Source of the DNA: Streptomyces sp. NBC_00708 | Lineage (GTDB): Bacteria > Actinomycetota > Actinomycetes > Streptomycetales > Streptomycetaceae | Direction: 5' to 3' | Assembly: GCA_036226585.1 (NCBI GenBank) | Contig: CP108997.1 | Location: forward strand, 1,240,001-1,304,000 | DNA: 64,000 nucleotides | Part shown: in pieces, positions 44,034 to 51,899 of the stretch | Numbering within the stretch: position 1 is the first letter of the stretch | Layout of the letters: the number at the start of each line of letters is the position of its first letter | Notes under the pieces: generated by a model | The model's database searches: none | The model's input: only the letters and a program-made list of their open reading frames with translations | What the model was told of the DNA's origin: nothing | Position numbers and translations under genes: made by a program

Positions 44034-44659
44034 TGTCCCCGGGCGATCCACTCGTCCAGGTGCGGGGCCTCCGCGCCGATGGTGGTGGAGTCGCCGTGCC
44101 CGGTGCGTACCTCGGTCGCCGGGTCGAGGGTGAGCAGCCGGTCCCTGATCGAGTCGACGATCACCGGGAAGGACGAGAAGGACCGGCCGGTGGCGCCGGG
44201 CCCGCCCTGGAAGAGCGTGTCCCCGGTGAAGACGGTGGCCAGCTCGGGGGCGTACAGGCAGACCGCGCCCGGCGCGTGGCCCGGGGTGTGCAGCACCGTC
44301 AGCGTGGTGCCCGCGACGGTGATCTCCTGGCCGTCGGTCAGTTCGCCGTCGGGCGCCCGGTCCGGGTGGGTCTGCTTCCACAGCGGCAGGTCGTCCGGGT
44401 GGAGCAGGACCGGCGCGCCGGTGGCGTCGGCGAGGGCCGGGGCGGCGTCGATGTGGTCGTTGTGCGCGTGGGTGCAGATGATGGCGCGCAGCGTACGGCC
44501 GCCGAGGGCGTCCTCGATGGCGGTGGCGTCGTGGGCGGCGTCGATGACGACGGCCTCGGTGTCGTCGCCGACGATCCAGACGTTGTTGTCGACGTCCCAC
44601 TCGCCGCCGTCGAGGGCGAAGGTGCCGGAGGTGACGAGGTGGTCGATGCGGGCGGTCAT
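44030..44659 (-). CDS. MBL-fold metallohydrolase, probable mycothiol-conjugate thioesterase
   Basis: A 209-aa metallo-beta-lactamase-fold protein. THAHNDHID is the metal-binding HxHxDH motif, HTPGHAPGAV and FTGDTLF supply the remaining ligands, and the late GHGDSTT is present. It resembles hydroxyacylglutathione hydrolase. Its ATG shares one base with the stop of the upstream formaldehyde dehydrogenase gene (TGATG), so it most likely hydrolyses the S-formyl-mycothiol product to formate and mycothiol. The fold is certain; the substrate is inferred from this coupling. Confidence 0.88.
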   Translation of the reverse strand: MTARIDHLVTSGTFALDGGEWDVDNNVWIVGDDTEAVVIDAAHDATAIEDALGGRTLRAIICTHAHNDHIDAAPALADATGAPVLLHPDDLPLWKQTHPDRAPDGELTDGQEITVAGTTLTVLHTPGHAPGAVCLYAPELATVFTGDTLFQGGPGATGRSFSSFPVIVDSIRDRLLTLDPATEVRTGHGDSTTIGAEAPHLDEWIARGH

Positions 44660-45744
44660 CAGAACACCACCACCGAGCGCAGCACGTCGCCGTCGTGCAT
44701 CCGGCCGAAGGCCTGCTCGATGTCGCCGAGGCCGATGGTCTCGGTGACGAACGCGGCGAGGTCCAGGCGGCCCTGCCGGTGCAGGTCGACGAGCATCGGG
44801 AAGTCGCGGGACGGCAGGCAGTCGCCGTACCAGGAGGACTTGAGCGAGCCGCCGCGGCCGAAGACGTCGAGCAGCGGGAGTTCGAGCCGCATCTCGGGGG
44901 TGGGGACGCCGACGAGGACGACGGTGCCGGCGAGGTCGCGGGCGTAGAAGGCCTGCTTGTACGTCTCCGGGCGGCCGACGGCCTCGATGACGACGTCGGC
45001 GCCGTTGCCGCCGGTCAGCTCGCGGATCGCCTCGACGGGGTCGGTGGAGCGGGAGTTGACGGTGTGGGTGGCGCCCATCGACTTCGCCGTCTCCAGCTTG
45101 CGGTCGTCGATGTCCACGGCGATGATCTTCGCCGCGCCGGCCAGCCGGGCGCCCGCGATCGCGGCGTCGCCGACGCCGCCGCAGCCGATGACGGCGACCG
45201 AGTCGCCGCGCCCGACGTGGCCGGTGTTGATGGCGGCGCCGATGCCCGCCATGACGCCGCAGCCGAGGAGCCCTGCCACCTCGGGGGCGACCTCCGGGTC
45301 GACCTTGGTGCACTGGCCGGAGGCGACGAGGGTCTTCTCGGCGAAGGCGCCGATGCCCAGGGCCGGGGACAGCTCGGTGCCGTCGAGCAGGGTCATCCTC
45401 TGCTTCGCGTTGTGCGTGTCGAAGCAGTACCAGGGGCGCCCGCGCAGACAGGCGCGGCACTGGCCGCACACCGCACGCCAGTTGAGGATCACGAAGTCGC
45501 CCGGGGCCACATCGGTGACGCCCTCGCCGACGGACTCCACGACGCCCGCGGCCTCGTGGCCGAGGAGGAAGGGGAACTCGTCGTTGATGCCGCCCTGCTT
45601 GTAGTGCAGGTCGGTGTGGCAGACGCCGCACGCCTGGACCTTCACCACGGCCTCACCGGGGCCGGGGTCCGGAATGACGATCGTCTCGACGCGGACCGGT
45701 TCGTTCTTCCCCGGCGCGATGACCCCTTGTACGTGCTGCGGCAT
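44659..45744 (-). CDS. S-(hydroxymethyl)mycothiol dehydrogenase (MSCR)
   Basis: A 361-aa zinc-dependent alcohol dehydrogenase, exactly the usual length from ATG 45744. [10 protein letters not shown] carries the catalytic zinc cysteine, LLGHEAAG the His, and [15 protein letters not shown] the structural zinc site; [11 protein letters not shown] is the NAD-binding motif. The [10 protein letters not shown] context identifies the mycothiol-dependent formaldehyde dehydrogenase / nitrosomycothiol reductase. It oxidises the formaldehyde-mycothiol adduct with NAD+ in the cytoplasm, and the coupled MBL protein would finish the pathway. Mycothiol itself depends on mshC in this window. Confidence 0.94.
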   Translation of the reverse strand: MPQHVQGVIAPGKNEPVRVETIVIPDPGPGEAVVKVQACGVCHTDLHYKQGGINDEFPFLLGHEAAGVVESVGEGVTDVAPGDFVILNWRAVCGQCRACLRGRPWYCFDTHNAKQRMTLLDGTELSPALGIGAFAEKTLVASGQCTKVDPEVAPEVAGLLGCGVMAGIGAAINTGHVGRGDSVAVIGCGGVGDAAIAGARLAGAAKIIAVDIDDRKLETAKSMGATHTVNSRSTDPVEAIRELTGGNGADVVIEAVGRPETYKQAFYARDLAGTVVLVGVPTPEMRLELPLLDVFGRGGSLKSSWYGDCLPSRDFPMLVDLHRQGRLDLAAFVTETIGLGDIEQAFGRMHDGDVLRSVVVF

Positions 45745-45847
45745 TCCCGTGGACTCCCTTTTCCCGACTCTTCGCTGAGACCGGTGCTCCCGGATTTCCC
45801 GGGATCGATCACGGGCCACCGTACGCCGTGCGGGGTGTCCGCCGGTC

Positions 45848-46549
45848 TCAGGGCGCGAGAACGTCCAGCTCGTGCAGGGCGCCGACGGCGATCTCCTTCG
45901 TCAGGCGCTCGGCCTCGGCCGCGTCGCCCTCGCGCACGGCCTCGGCGAGCCGTACGTGCAGGGTGACGGCCGCCGGGTCGGGGTCCTCGAACATCACCTG
46001 GTGGTGCGTGCGGCCGGCCAGGACCTCGGCGACCACGTCGCCCAGGCGCGCGAACATCTCGTTGCCGGAGGCGTTGAGGACGATGCGGTGGAAGGCGATG
46101 TCGTGTTCCAGGTAGCCCTCCAGCTGCTGGCCCCGCGAGGTGGCGACCATGCCGAGGGCACGCTCGGTCAGCTCGGCGCACTGCTCGGGGGTGGCGTGGC
46201 GGGCGGCGAGCGAGGCGGCGACCGGTTCGACGGCGGAGCGCAGCACGGTCAGTGAGCGCAGCTGGCGGGGGCGGTCCGCGCCGGCCAGCCGCCACCGGAT
46301 GACCTGGGGGTCGTACACGTTCCACGCCTCGGCCGGCCGTACGGTCACGCCGACCCGGCGTCGGGACTCGACCAGGTGCATGGACTCCAGGACCCGGACC
46401 ACCTCGCGGACCACCGTGCGCGAGACGTCGAAGCGCTGCGCCAGCTCGTCCGTGCGCAGCACCTGGCCGGGCGCGTGCTCCCCGGCGGCGATCTCCAGGC
46501 CCAGGGCGTCCAGGACATGCGTGTGGAGCCCCTGGGCAGGTGTGGTCAT
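45848..46549 (-). CDS. gntR: GntR/FadR-family repressor of the gluconate operon
   Basis: A 233-aa regulator. The N-terminal winged helix-turn-helix ([27 protein letters not shown]) is followed by an FCD-type helical sensor domain with the metal-binding Asp/His pattern ([14 protein letters not shown], ..[10 protein letters not shown]). It diverges from gntK and gntP, the same arrangement as the S. coelicolor gluconate operon, so it most likely represses gluconate uptake and phosphorylation until gluconate or 6-phosphogluconate binds. Operator half-sites lie in the shared intergenic region. Confidence 0.9.
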   Translation of the reverse strand: MTTPAQGLHTHVLDALGLEIAAGEHAPGQVLRTDELAQRFDVSRTVVREVVRVLESMHLVESRRRVGVTVRPAEAWNVYDPQVIRWRLAGADRPRQLRSLTVLRSAVEPVAASLAARHATPEQCAELTERALGMVATSRGQQLEGYLEHDIAFHRIVLNASGNEMFARLGDVVAEVLAGRTHHQVMFEDPDPAAVTLHVRLAEAVREGDAAEAERLTKEIAVGALHELDVLAP

Positions 46550-46585
46550 GGCCCCAGGGTACGGGGCGCCCCCCGGAGCCGTTAA

Positions 46586-46624
46586 GTACGACGTTTATGT
46601 CACACCCTCTTGAATAAGTCGTAC
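46586..46624. promoter_or_regulatory. Paired GntR operator half-sites
   Basis: GTACGAC (46586-46592) and its inverse GTCGTAC (46618-46624) lie 25 bases apart in AT-richer flanks between the divergent gntR and gntK genes. Position and symmetry fit binding sites for GntR controlling both directions. Confidence 0.6.
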
Positions 46625-46691
46625 GTATAGGTTTCAGTGGCGCGACGGACCGATGTCGAGGAAGACATCGCAGAGACAGCGAGGCACCGCA

Positions 46692-47201
46692 ATGAGCACC
46701 CCCCACGTCGTCGTGGTGATGGGCGTGGCAGGGACCGGCAAGACCACGATCGGCCCCCTGCTCGCCGCCGCACTGGGCGTTCCGTACGCCGAGGGCGACG
46801 ACTTCCATCCCCCCGCGAACATCGCCAAGATGTCGGCCGGCACCCCGCTGGACGACGCGGACCGGTGGCCCTGGCTCGACGCGATCGGGCAGTGGGCGCA
46901 CGGCCGGGCGGGGCTCGGCGGGGTCGTCAGCAGCTCGGCCCTCAAGCGCGCCTACCGCGACCGGCTGCGCGCCGAGGCCCCGGGCGCCGTCTTCCTGCAT
47001 CTGACCGGCGACCGGTCCCTCATCGAGGAGCGGATGGCCGCCCGCAAGGGCCACTTCATGCCGACCGCGCTCCTCGACTCGCAGTTCGCCACCCTCCAGC
47101 CCCTGGAGGACGACGAGGCCGGCGTGTCGGTCGACGTCTCCGGCACCCCCGAAGAAATCACCCAGCGAGCCGTCGCCGCGCTGCGCCGGCTCGACAGTTA
47201 A
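46692..47201 (+). CDS. gntK: Gluconokinase
   Basis: A 169-aa kinase. Walker A is GVAGTGKTTI; AEGDDFHPPANIAKMSAGTPLDDADRWPWL is the signature of the GntK type. It phosphorylates D-gluconate to 6-phosphogluconate with ATP. GAGG nine bases before ATG 46692 sets the start. The gntP start follows the stop by only 11 bases, so the two form an operon under GntR. Confidence 0.96.
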   Translation: MSTPHVVVVMGVAGTGKTTIGPLLAAALGVPYAEGDDFHPPANIAKMSAGTPLDDADRWPWLDAIGQWAHGRAGLGGVVSSSALKRAYRDRLRAEAPGAVFLHLTGDRSLIEERMAARKGHFMPTALLDSQFATLQPLEDDEAGVSVDVSGTPEEITQRAVAALRRLDS

Positions 47202-47212
47202 GGATCACCACC

Positions 47213-48610
47213 GTGACCAGTCTCAGCGTCGAGATGCTGGCAGCGGACGCCGTCGAACCGATCACCTCGGCCGGCAACGCCCAGCTGGGCATCGCCGTCC
47301 TGGCGGGGATCGCCGTCATCGTCCTGCTCATCACCAAGTTCAAGATGCACGCGTTCCTCGCGCTGACCATCGGCTCGCTGGCGCTCGGTTCCTTCGCCGG
47401 CGCCGCGCCGGCGAAGACGATAGCCAGCTTCACCGCGGGCCTCGGCTCGACCGTCGCGGGCGTCGGCGTCCTCATCGCGCTCGGCGCGATCCTGGGGAAG
47501 CTGCTCGCGGACTCCGGCGGCGCCGACCAGATCGTCGACACCATCCTGGCGCGGACCAGCAAGCGGGCCATGCCGTGGGCGATGGTCCTCATCGCCTCGA
47601 TCATCGGCCTGCCGCTGTTCTTCGAGGTCGGGATCGTGCTGATGATCCCCGTGGTGCTGCTCGTCGCCAAGCGCGGCAACTACTCCCTGATGCGCATCGG
47701 CATCCCGGCCCTGGCCGGCCTGTCCGTCATGCACGGCCTCATCCCGCCGCACCCGGGACCGCTCGTCGCGATCGACGCGCTCGGTGCCAACCTGGGCGTC
47801 ACGCTGGCCCTCGGCGTGGTCGTCGCGATCCCGACGGTGATCCTCGCCGGTCCGGTCTTCTCCCGTTACGCCGCCCGCTGGGTGGACATCGAGGCGCCGG
47901 ACAAGATGATCCCGCAGCGTCCCTCGGAGGACCTGGAGCGCCGGCCGAGCTTCGGCGCCACCCTCGCCACCATCCTGCTGCCCGTCGTGCTGATGCTCGT
48001 CAAGGCGCTCGTCGACATCGTGGTGGACGACCCGGAGCAGGGTCTCCAGAAGGTCACCGATGTGATCGGCTCGCCGCTGATCGCGCTGCTCGCGGCCGTG
48101 ATCGTCGGCATGTTCACGCTGGGCCGGGCGGCCGGCTTCACCAAGGGGCGGCTCTCCACCACCGTCGAGAAGTCCCTCGCCCCGATCGCCGGTGTGCTGC
48201 TCATCGTGGGCGCGGGCGGCGGCTTCAAGCAGACGCTGATCGACGCGGGCGTGGGCCGGATGATCCTGGACTTCTCCGAGAACTGGTCGATCCCCGCCCT
48301 GCTGCTGGGCTGGCTGATCGCCGTGGCGATCCGGCTCGCGACCGGTTCGGCGACCGTGGCGACGATCTCGGCGGCCGGCCTGGTCGCCCCGCTGGCGGCC
48401 GACATGTCGACTTCCCACGCGGCCCTGCTGGTCCTCGCCGTCGGCGCGGGCTCGCTCTTCTTCAGCCATGTCAACGACGCCGGCTTCTGGCTGGTGAAGG
48501 AGTACTTCGGCATGGACGTGGGCCAGACGGTGAAGACCTGGTCGGTGATGGAGACCATCATCTCCGTGGCCTCGCTGGTCTTCATCCTGCTGCTGTCACT
48601 CGTCCTCTAG
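47213..48610 (+). CDS. gntP: Gluconate permease, GntP family
   Basis: A 465-aa membrane protein of the gluconate:H+ symporter family, with about 12-14 hydrophobic segments. The GLSVMHGLIPPHPGPL motif is typical of GntP, and the C-terminal ATGSATVATISAAG and FFSHVNDAGFWLVKEYFG blocks are conserved. GTG 47213 follows an AAGGA site. It imports D-gluconate for GntK. Its last 15 bases overlap the end of the convergent cytochrome b gene. Confidence 0.95.
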   Translation: MTSLSVEMLAADAVEPITSAGNAQLGIAVLAGIAVIVLLITKFKMHAFLALTIGSLALGSFAGAAPAKTIASFTAGLGSTVAGVGVLIALGAILGKLLADSGGADQIVDTILARTSKRAMPWAMVLIASIIGLPLFFEVGIVLMIPVVLLVAKRGNYSLMRIGIPALAGLSVMHGLIPPHPGPLVAIDALGANLGVTLALGVVVAIPTVILAGPVFSRYAARWVDIEAPDKMIPQRPSEDLERRPSFGATLATILLPVVLMLVKALVDIVVDDPEQGLQKVTDVIGSPLIALLAAVIVGMFTLGRAAGFTKGRLSTTVEKSLAPIAGVLLIVGAGGGFKQTLIDAGVGRMILDFSENWSIPALLLGWLIAVAIRLATGSATVATISAAGLVAPLAADMSTSHAALLVLAVGAGSLFFSHVNDAGFWLVKEYFGMDVGQTVKTWSVMETIISVASLVFILLLSLVL

Positions 48611-49285
48611 CCGGCCGTCCGCCCGCTCTCGGGGTGCCCACAGCGGGTGCTCACGGCGGGCCCACTCCCCGCTCACCGACCCGGAGCGCATGCCGCGGCG
48701 TGCCTCCGGGTCGGCGTACGCCATGGCGATGTGCCCGGCCAGCACCAGGCCGGCCGCGAGGGCCAGCCAGTCGTGGACGAAGGTCGCGGCGGTGCGCCAC
48801 ACCAGCGGGGCGAAGCCGGTGAACCACATCAGCAGCCCGGTGCCCGCCATGACGAGCACCGCCCCGGCGATCCACGCCGCATACAGCTTCTGCCCGGCGT
48901 TGAACTTCCCGGCCGGCCGCGCACCGGGCCGCCGGTCGCGCCGCAGGGCCGCCCGCAGCCACCGCCGGTCGTGCGGCCCGAAGCGGTTGAGCCGCCGCAG
49001 GTCCGCCCGCAGCGACCGCGCCGCGAGACCCGCGAGCAGCGGTACGGGGATGAGCAGCCCGGACCACTCGTGCACGGTGACCACGAGGTGGCGGCGGCCG
49101 ACGAGTTCGGCGAGCTGCGGCACGTACAGGCAGGCGGCCGAGGCCACGCACAGCAGCATCAGCGCGGCCGTGGCCCGGTGCACCAGGCGTACCGGACGGG
49201 CGAACCGGTGCACCCGGCCCCCCGCTTCAGGCGGTGGGGGCGTCGTCGCGGCCGTTGGACCGGCCGACCCAGGCATCGACGTCAT
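48596..49285 (-). CDS. Cytochrome b/b6 domain membrane protein
   Basis: A 229-aa membrane protein with four or so hydrophobic helices (LMLLCVASAACLYV, LLIPVPLLAGLAA, AWIAGAVLVMAGTGLLMWF, WLALAAGLVLAGHIAMAYA). Several histidines on or near the helices (HEWSGL, HDWLAL, GHIAM) could bind heme. It overlaps the molybdopterin oxidoreductase gene by 59 bases and is probably its membrane electron partner, as MsrQ is to MsrP. GGGAGAA precedes ATG 49285. Confidence 0.82.
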   Translation of the reverse strand: MTSMPGSAGPTAATTPPPPEAGGRVHRFARPVRLVHRATAALMLLCVASAACLYVPQLAELVGRRHLVVTVHEWSGLLIPVPLLAGLAARSLRADLRRLNRFGPHDRRWLRAALRRDRRPGARPAGKFNAGQKLYAAWIAGAVLVMAGTGLLMWFTGFAPLVWRTAATFVHDWLALAAGLVLAGHIAMAYADPEARRGMRSGSVSGEWARREHPLWAPRERADGRLEDE

Positions 49286-49976
49286 AACCGAGCTTCTCCC
49301 AGTAACCGGGGCGTACGGAGTCCGTGACGGTGATCCCGGAGAGCCATTTCGCCGACTTGTAGAAGTACATCGGGGCCACGTACAGCCGCACCGGCCCGCC
49401 GTGCGCGTGCGACACGGGCTCGTCGTTCATCCGCAGCGCCACGAGCACATCGGCGCGCCGGGCCTGGGCGAGGGTCAGGCTCTCGCTGTAGGTCCCGTCG
49501 AAGCAGGTGAAGCGGACGGCCTTCGCCCCGGACCGCACGCCGGCCGCGTCCAGCAGGGCGGAGAGCCGCACGCCCTCGAAGGCCGTTTCCGGAACCCGCC
49601 AGCCGGTGACGCACTGGACGTCCCGGACGGTGCGGGTCTGCTCCAGCCCGCGCAGCGCGTCCAGCGTGTACGTGGCCGGGCGGTCGACCAGCCCGTCCAC
49701 CCGCAGCCGGTAGTCGGCGGCGCCCCTGGACGGTACGGAGGAGGCGACGGAGTAGTAGCGGAAGCCGCCGCCGTTGGGCAGCAGGCCGGTGAGCCCGGTG
49801 GGGTCCTTGCCGGCGAGCGCGCCCAGGCCCGATTCGAGGGTCCGCTGCAAAGCCGGCGCGGCGACGAGTCCGGCGGCGCCGAGGCCCAGCATGGCCAGGA
49901 CCACGCGGCGGCCGACGGGGGCGCCGACGCCGTCCGGGCCGTCCGCGGGGCCGTCGTCGGGAGAAGAACTGTTCAC
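49227..49976 (-). CDS. Molybdopterin-dependent oxidoreductase (sulfite oxidase / MsrP fold)
   Basis: A 249-aa protein. RRVVLAMLGLGAAG near the start is a twin-arginine signal. The molybdenum-ligand Cys lies in VQCVTGWRV, and YSESLTLAQARRADVLVALRMN followed by HGGPVRLYVAPMYFYKSAKWLSGI is typical of the YedY/MsrP-type Moco domain. It is probably exported folded with its cofactor and reduces an oxidised substrate outside the membrane, fed by the overlapping cytochrome b protein. The substrate (for example methionine sulfoxide) is not proven. Confidence 0.88.
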   Translation of the reverse strand: MNSSSPDDGPADGPDGVGAPVGRRVVLAMLGLGAAGLVAAPALQRTLESGLGALAGKDPTGLTGLLPNGGGFRYYSVASSVPSRGAADYRLRVDGLVDRPATYTLDALRGLEQTRTVRDVQCVTGWRVPETAFEGVRLSALLDAAGVRSGAKAVRFTCFDGTYSESLTLAQARRADVLVALRMNDEPVSHAHGGPVRLYVAPMYFYKSAKWLSGITVTDSVRPGYWEKLGYDVDAWVGRSNGRDDAPTA

Positions 49977-50086
49977 CTCTTGATTCGAGCACCCGGGGTG
50001 CCCGGACGCCAGGGGCGGCGCCCGGCCGTCACCATTCCGTCAGATGTGCCGCGCGCCGGACCCCGGCCCGGTGCCAGACTGGCGCC

Positions 50087-50527
50087 ATGGAGAACCGTGA
50101 AGCGCTCAAGCCCTTCCTGCTCGCCTTTCCGGGGCCGCTGCGCGACGAGTTGACCGCCGCGGTCCTGGAGGGGCGCAAGGTGTCGACCTCCGGCCTGCTC
50201 CTGGAGTACGAGATCGAGAAGGAGGAGCTGCCCCCGGTCGGTGAGCGGTCCGCCCTCATCGACTCGGACGGCCGGGAGATCGCCGTACTCGAAGTGACGG
50301 AGGTCCGGGTGCTCCGGCTGGCGGACGTGGATCTCCAGCACGCGCTGGACGAGGGCGAGGGCTACGCCTCGGTCGCCGAGTGGCGGGCGGGGCACGAGCG
50401 GTTCTGGCACAGCGAGGAGATGCGGGACGCGCTCGGCGACCCGGAGTTCACCGTGGACGACGACACGATGATCGTCGCCGAACGGTTCCGGGTCGTCGAG
50501 CGCATCGGCACGGACGTGGCGGACTGA
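50087..50527 (+). CDS. ASCH domain protein
   Basis: A 146-aa cytoplasmic protein of the ASCH (PUA-like) fold: FPGPLRDELTAAVLEGRKVSTSGLLLEYEIE.. with VGERSALIDSDGREIAVLEVTEVRVLRLADVD and an HERFW motif. ASCH proteins bind RNA or modified nucleotides; some hydrolyse N4-acetylcytidine. The specific role is unknown. It diverges from the molybdenum enzyme gene across 110 bases. Confidence 0.88.
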   Translation: MENREALKPFLLAFPGPLRDELTAAVLEGRKVSTSGLLLEYEIEKEELPPVGERSALIDSDGREIAVLEVTEVRVLRLADVDLQHALDEGEGYASVAEWRAGHERFWHSEEMRDALGDPEFTVDDDTMIVAERFRVVERIGTDVAD

Positions 50528-50546
50528 GGCTCCGGCGCCCGCGCCG

Positions 50547-51797
50547 TCACCGCACCTCGGCCTCCGCCCGCTTCTCCCGGTCCTCGCCCTTCACCAGGCC
50601 CAGGCGGCGGCGGAACGCGAGCACCCGGGGGTGGCGTTCGTGCAGGTACGCCGAGCGCCGGTCGAGCTCCTGGCCCAGCCGCTCGGCACGCTTCTCGATG
50701 TCCAGCTCGTCCAGGATGCGGTCGACCTCTGCGAGCAGGGCCCCGTGCAGCTGCCACTTCCTGGGGTGTTCCTGGACGGCGGCCAGCAGCATGTCCGCCA
50801 CCAGGTCGCGGGTCCTGCGGCTGGTGTCGAGCGCTTCGGTGAGCCGGTCCTCGGCCTCCTCGGCGCTGGCGGCGACCGGGGTGGTGATGAGCAGCGAGAA
50901 GCTCTCGATGGCCCCCGCCATCTGTTCGAACAGTTCGGTGATGTGGGCGGCGACCTCGACGGGGAACTGCGGTGCGTCGCCCCGGTCCTTGGCGAGGTCG
51001 GTCAGGGTCCTGGACAGCACCCGTACGACGACCGCGCAGATCTCCAGCGTGTCCAGACCGGTGCGCAGCACCACGCGGTGCAGCAGCCCCTGCCGCACCC
51101 TCGGGTTGTACATGAGGCTTTCCTCGGCCTGCCGCAGGGAGGCGTCCACCTCGACGATGTCGTGGTCGAGACGGCGGGCCCGGTGCAGCCGGTCGGCCGC
51201 CTCCGCGACGGTCACCGGACGGGCGAGGTCGCTGCCCAGGTCGCGGAACATCTGCCCCATCTCGCGGGCCAGTCCGTCGATGGACGCACCCGCGGTCTGC
51301 ACCCACACGGGCGGGGCGAACAGCAGGTTGAACAGCAGGCCCACACCCGCGCCGATCAGCGTCTCGAACACGCGCTCCCACGCCATGCTGGACCGCGCGC
51401 TTCCCGAGGTGACACCGAGGACGAGCATGGCGCTGATCGCCACCTCGGGGACGAATTCGTCGACCCGGACCAGTCTGCCGATGATCAGCGCCGTGAAGAT
51501 GGTCAGCCCCAGGCTCCACCAGGACAGGCCGACCAGGGAGCTGAAGCCGCTCGCGATGAGGACGCCGACGACGACGGCCACCACACGCTTCACCGACATG
51601 GTGACGGTGGCGTACAGGGTGACCTGGACGACGAGCAGCGCGGTGAGCGGCGCGGTCAGGGGGGCGGGCTCGGACAGCGTCGCGGTCGCCACGGCATAGG
51701 CGATCACCGCCGCGCCCGTGGAGCGCAGGGTCTGCGCGGCCACGGGCTCGGTCGTGCGCCGGACGAGGTTGATGACGGGTTCGGCTACTCCTGGCAT
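50547..51797 (-). CDS. FUSC / aromatic acid exporter family protein
   Basis: A 416-aa protein with an N-terminal membrane module of about six helices (SEPAPLTAPLTALLVVQVTLYATVTMS.., VVAVVVGVLIASG, GLTIFTALIIGRLV, VFETLIGAGVGLLFNLLF) and a long cytoplasmic helical region rich in charged residues. This layout matches the ArAE_1/FUSC exporters, which may remove small aromatic acids. No substrate can be assigned. It lies downstream of the flavoprotein dehydrogenase gene on the same strand. Confidence 0.82.
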   Translation of the reverse strand: MPGVAEPVINLVRRTTEPVAAQTLRSTGAAVIAYAVATATLSEPAPLTAPLTALLVVQVTLYATVTMSVKRVVAVVVGVLIASGFSSLVGLSWWSLGLTIFTALIIGRLVRVDEFVPEVAISAMLVLGVTSGSARSSMAWERVFETLIGAGVGLLFNLLFAPPVWVQTAGASIDGLAREMGQMFRDLGSDLARPVTVAEAADRLHRARRLDHDIVEVDASLRQAEESLMYNPRVRQGLLHRVVLRTGLDTLEICAVVVRVLSRTLTDLAKDRGDAPQFPVEVAAHITELFEQMAGAIESFSLLITTPVAASAEEAEDRLTEALDTSRRTRDLVADMLLAAVQEHPRKWQLHGALLAEVDRILDELDIEKRAERLGQELDRRSAYLHERHPRVLAFRRRLGLVKGEDREKRAEAEVR

Positions 51798-51854
51798 CTT
51801 CTTCCCATGCCCGGATCCGGCGCCCGGGCACGGTTCCGGCGCAGGAACCCCACC

Positions 51855-51899
51855 GGACGGACGCGCGCCGGGACCTCCGCGGGCCCCGGCGGGCCGTCC
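51855..51899 (-). terminator. Imperfect hairpin after the flavoprotein gene
   Basis: GGACGG (51855-51860) pairs with CCGTCC (51894-51899), and GCCGGG (51867-51872) with CCCGGC (51885-51890). It spans the end of the flavoprotein gene and the gap before the FUSC gene and may reduce read-through. Confidence 0.45.
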
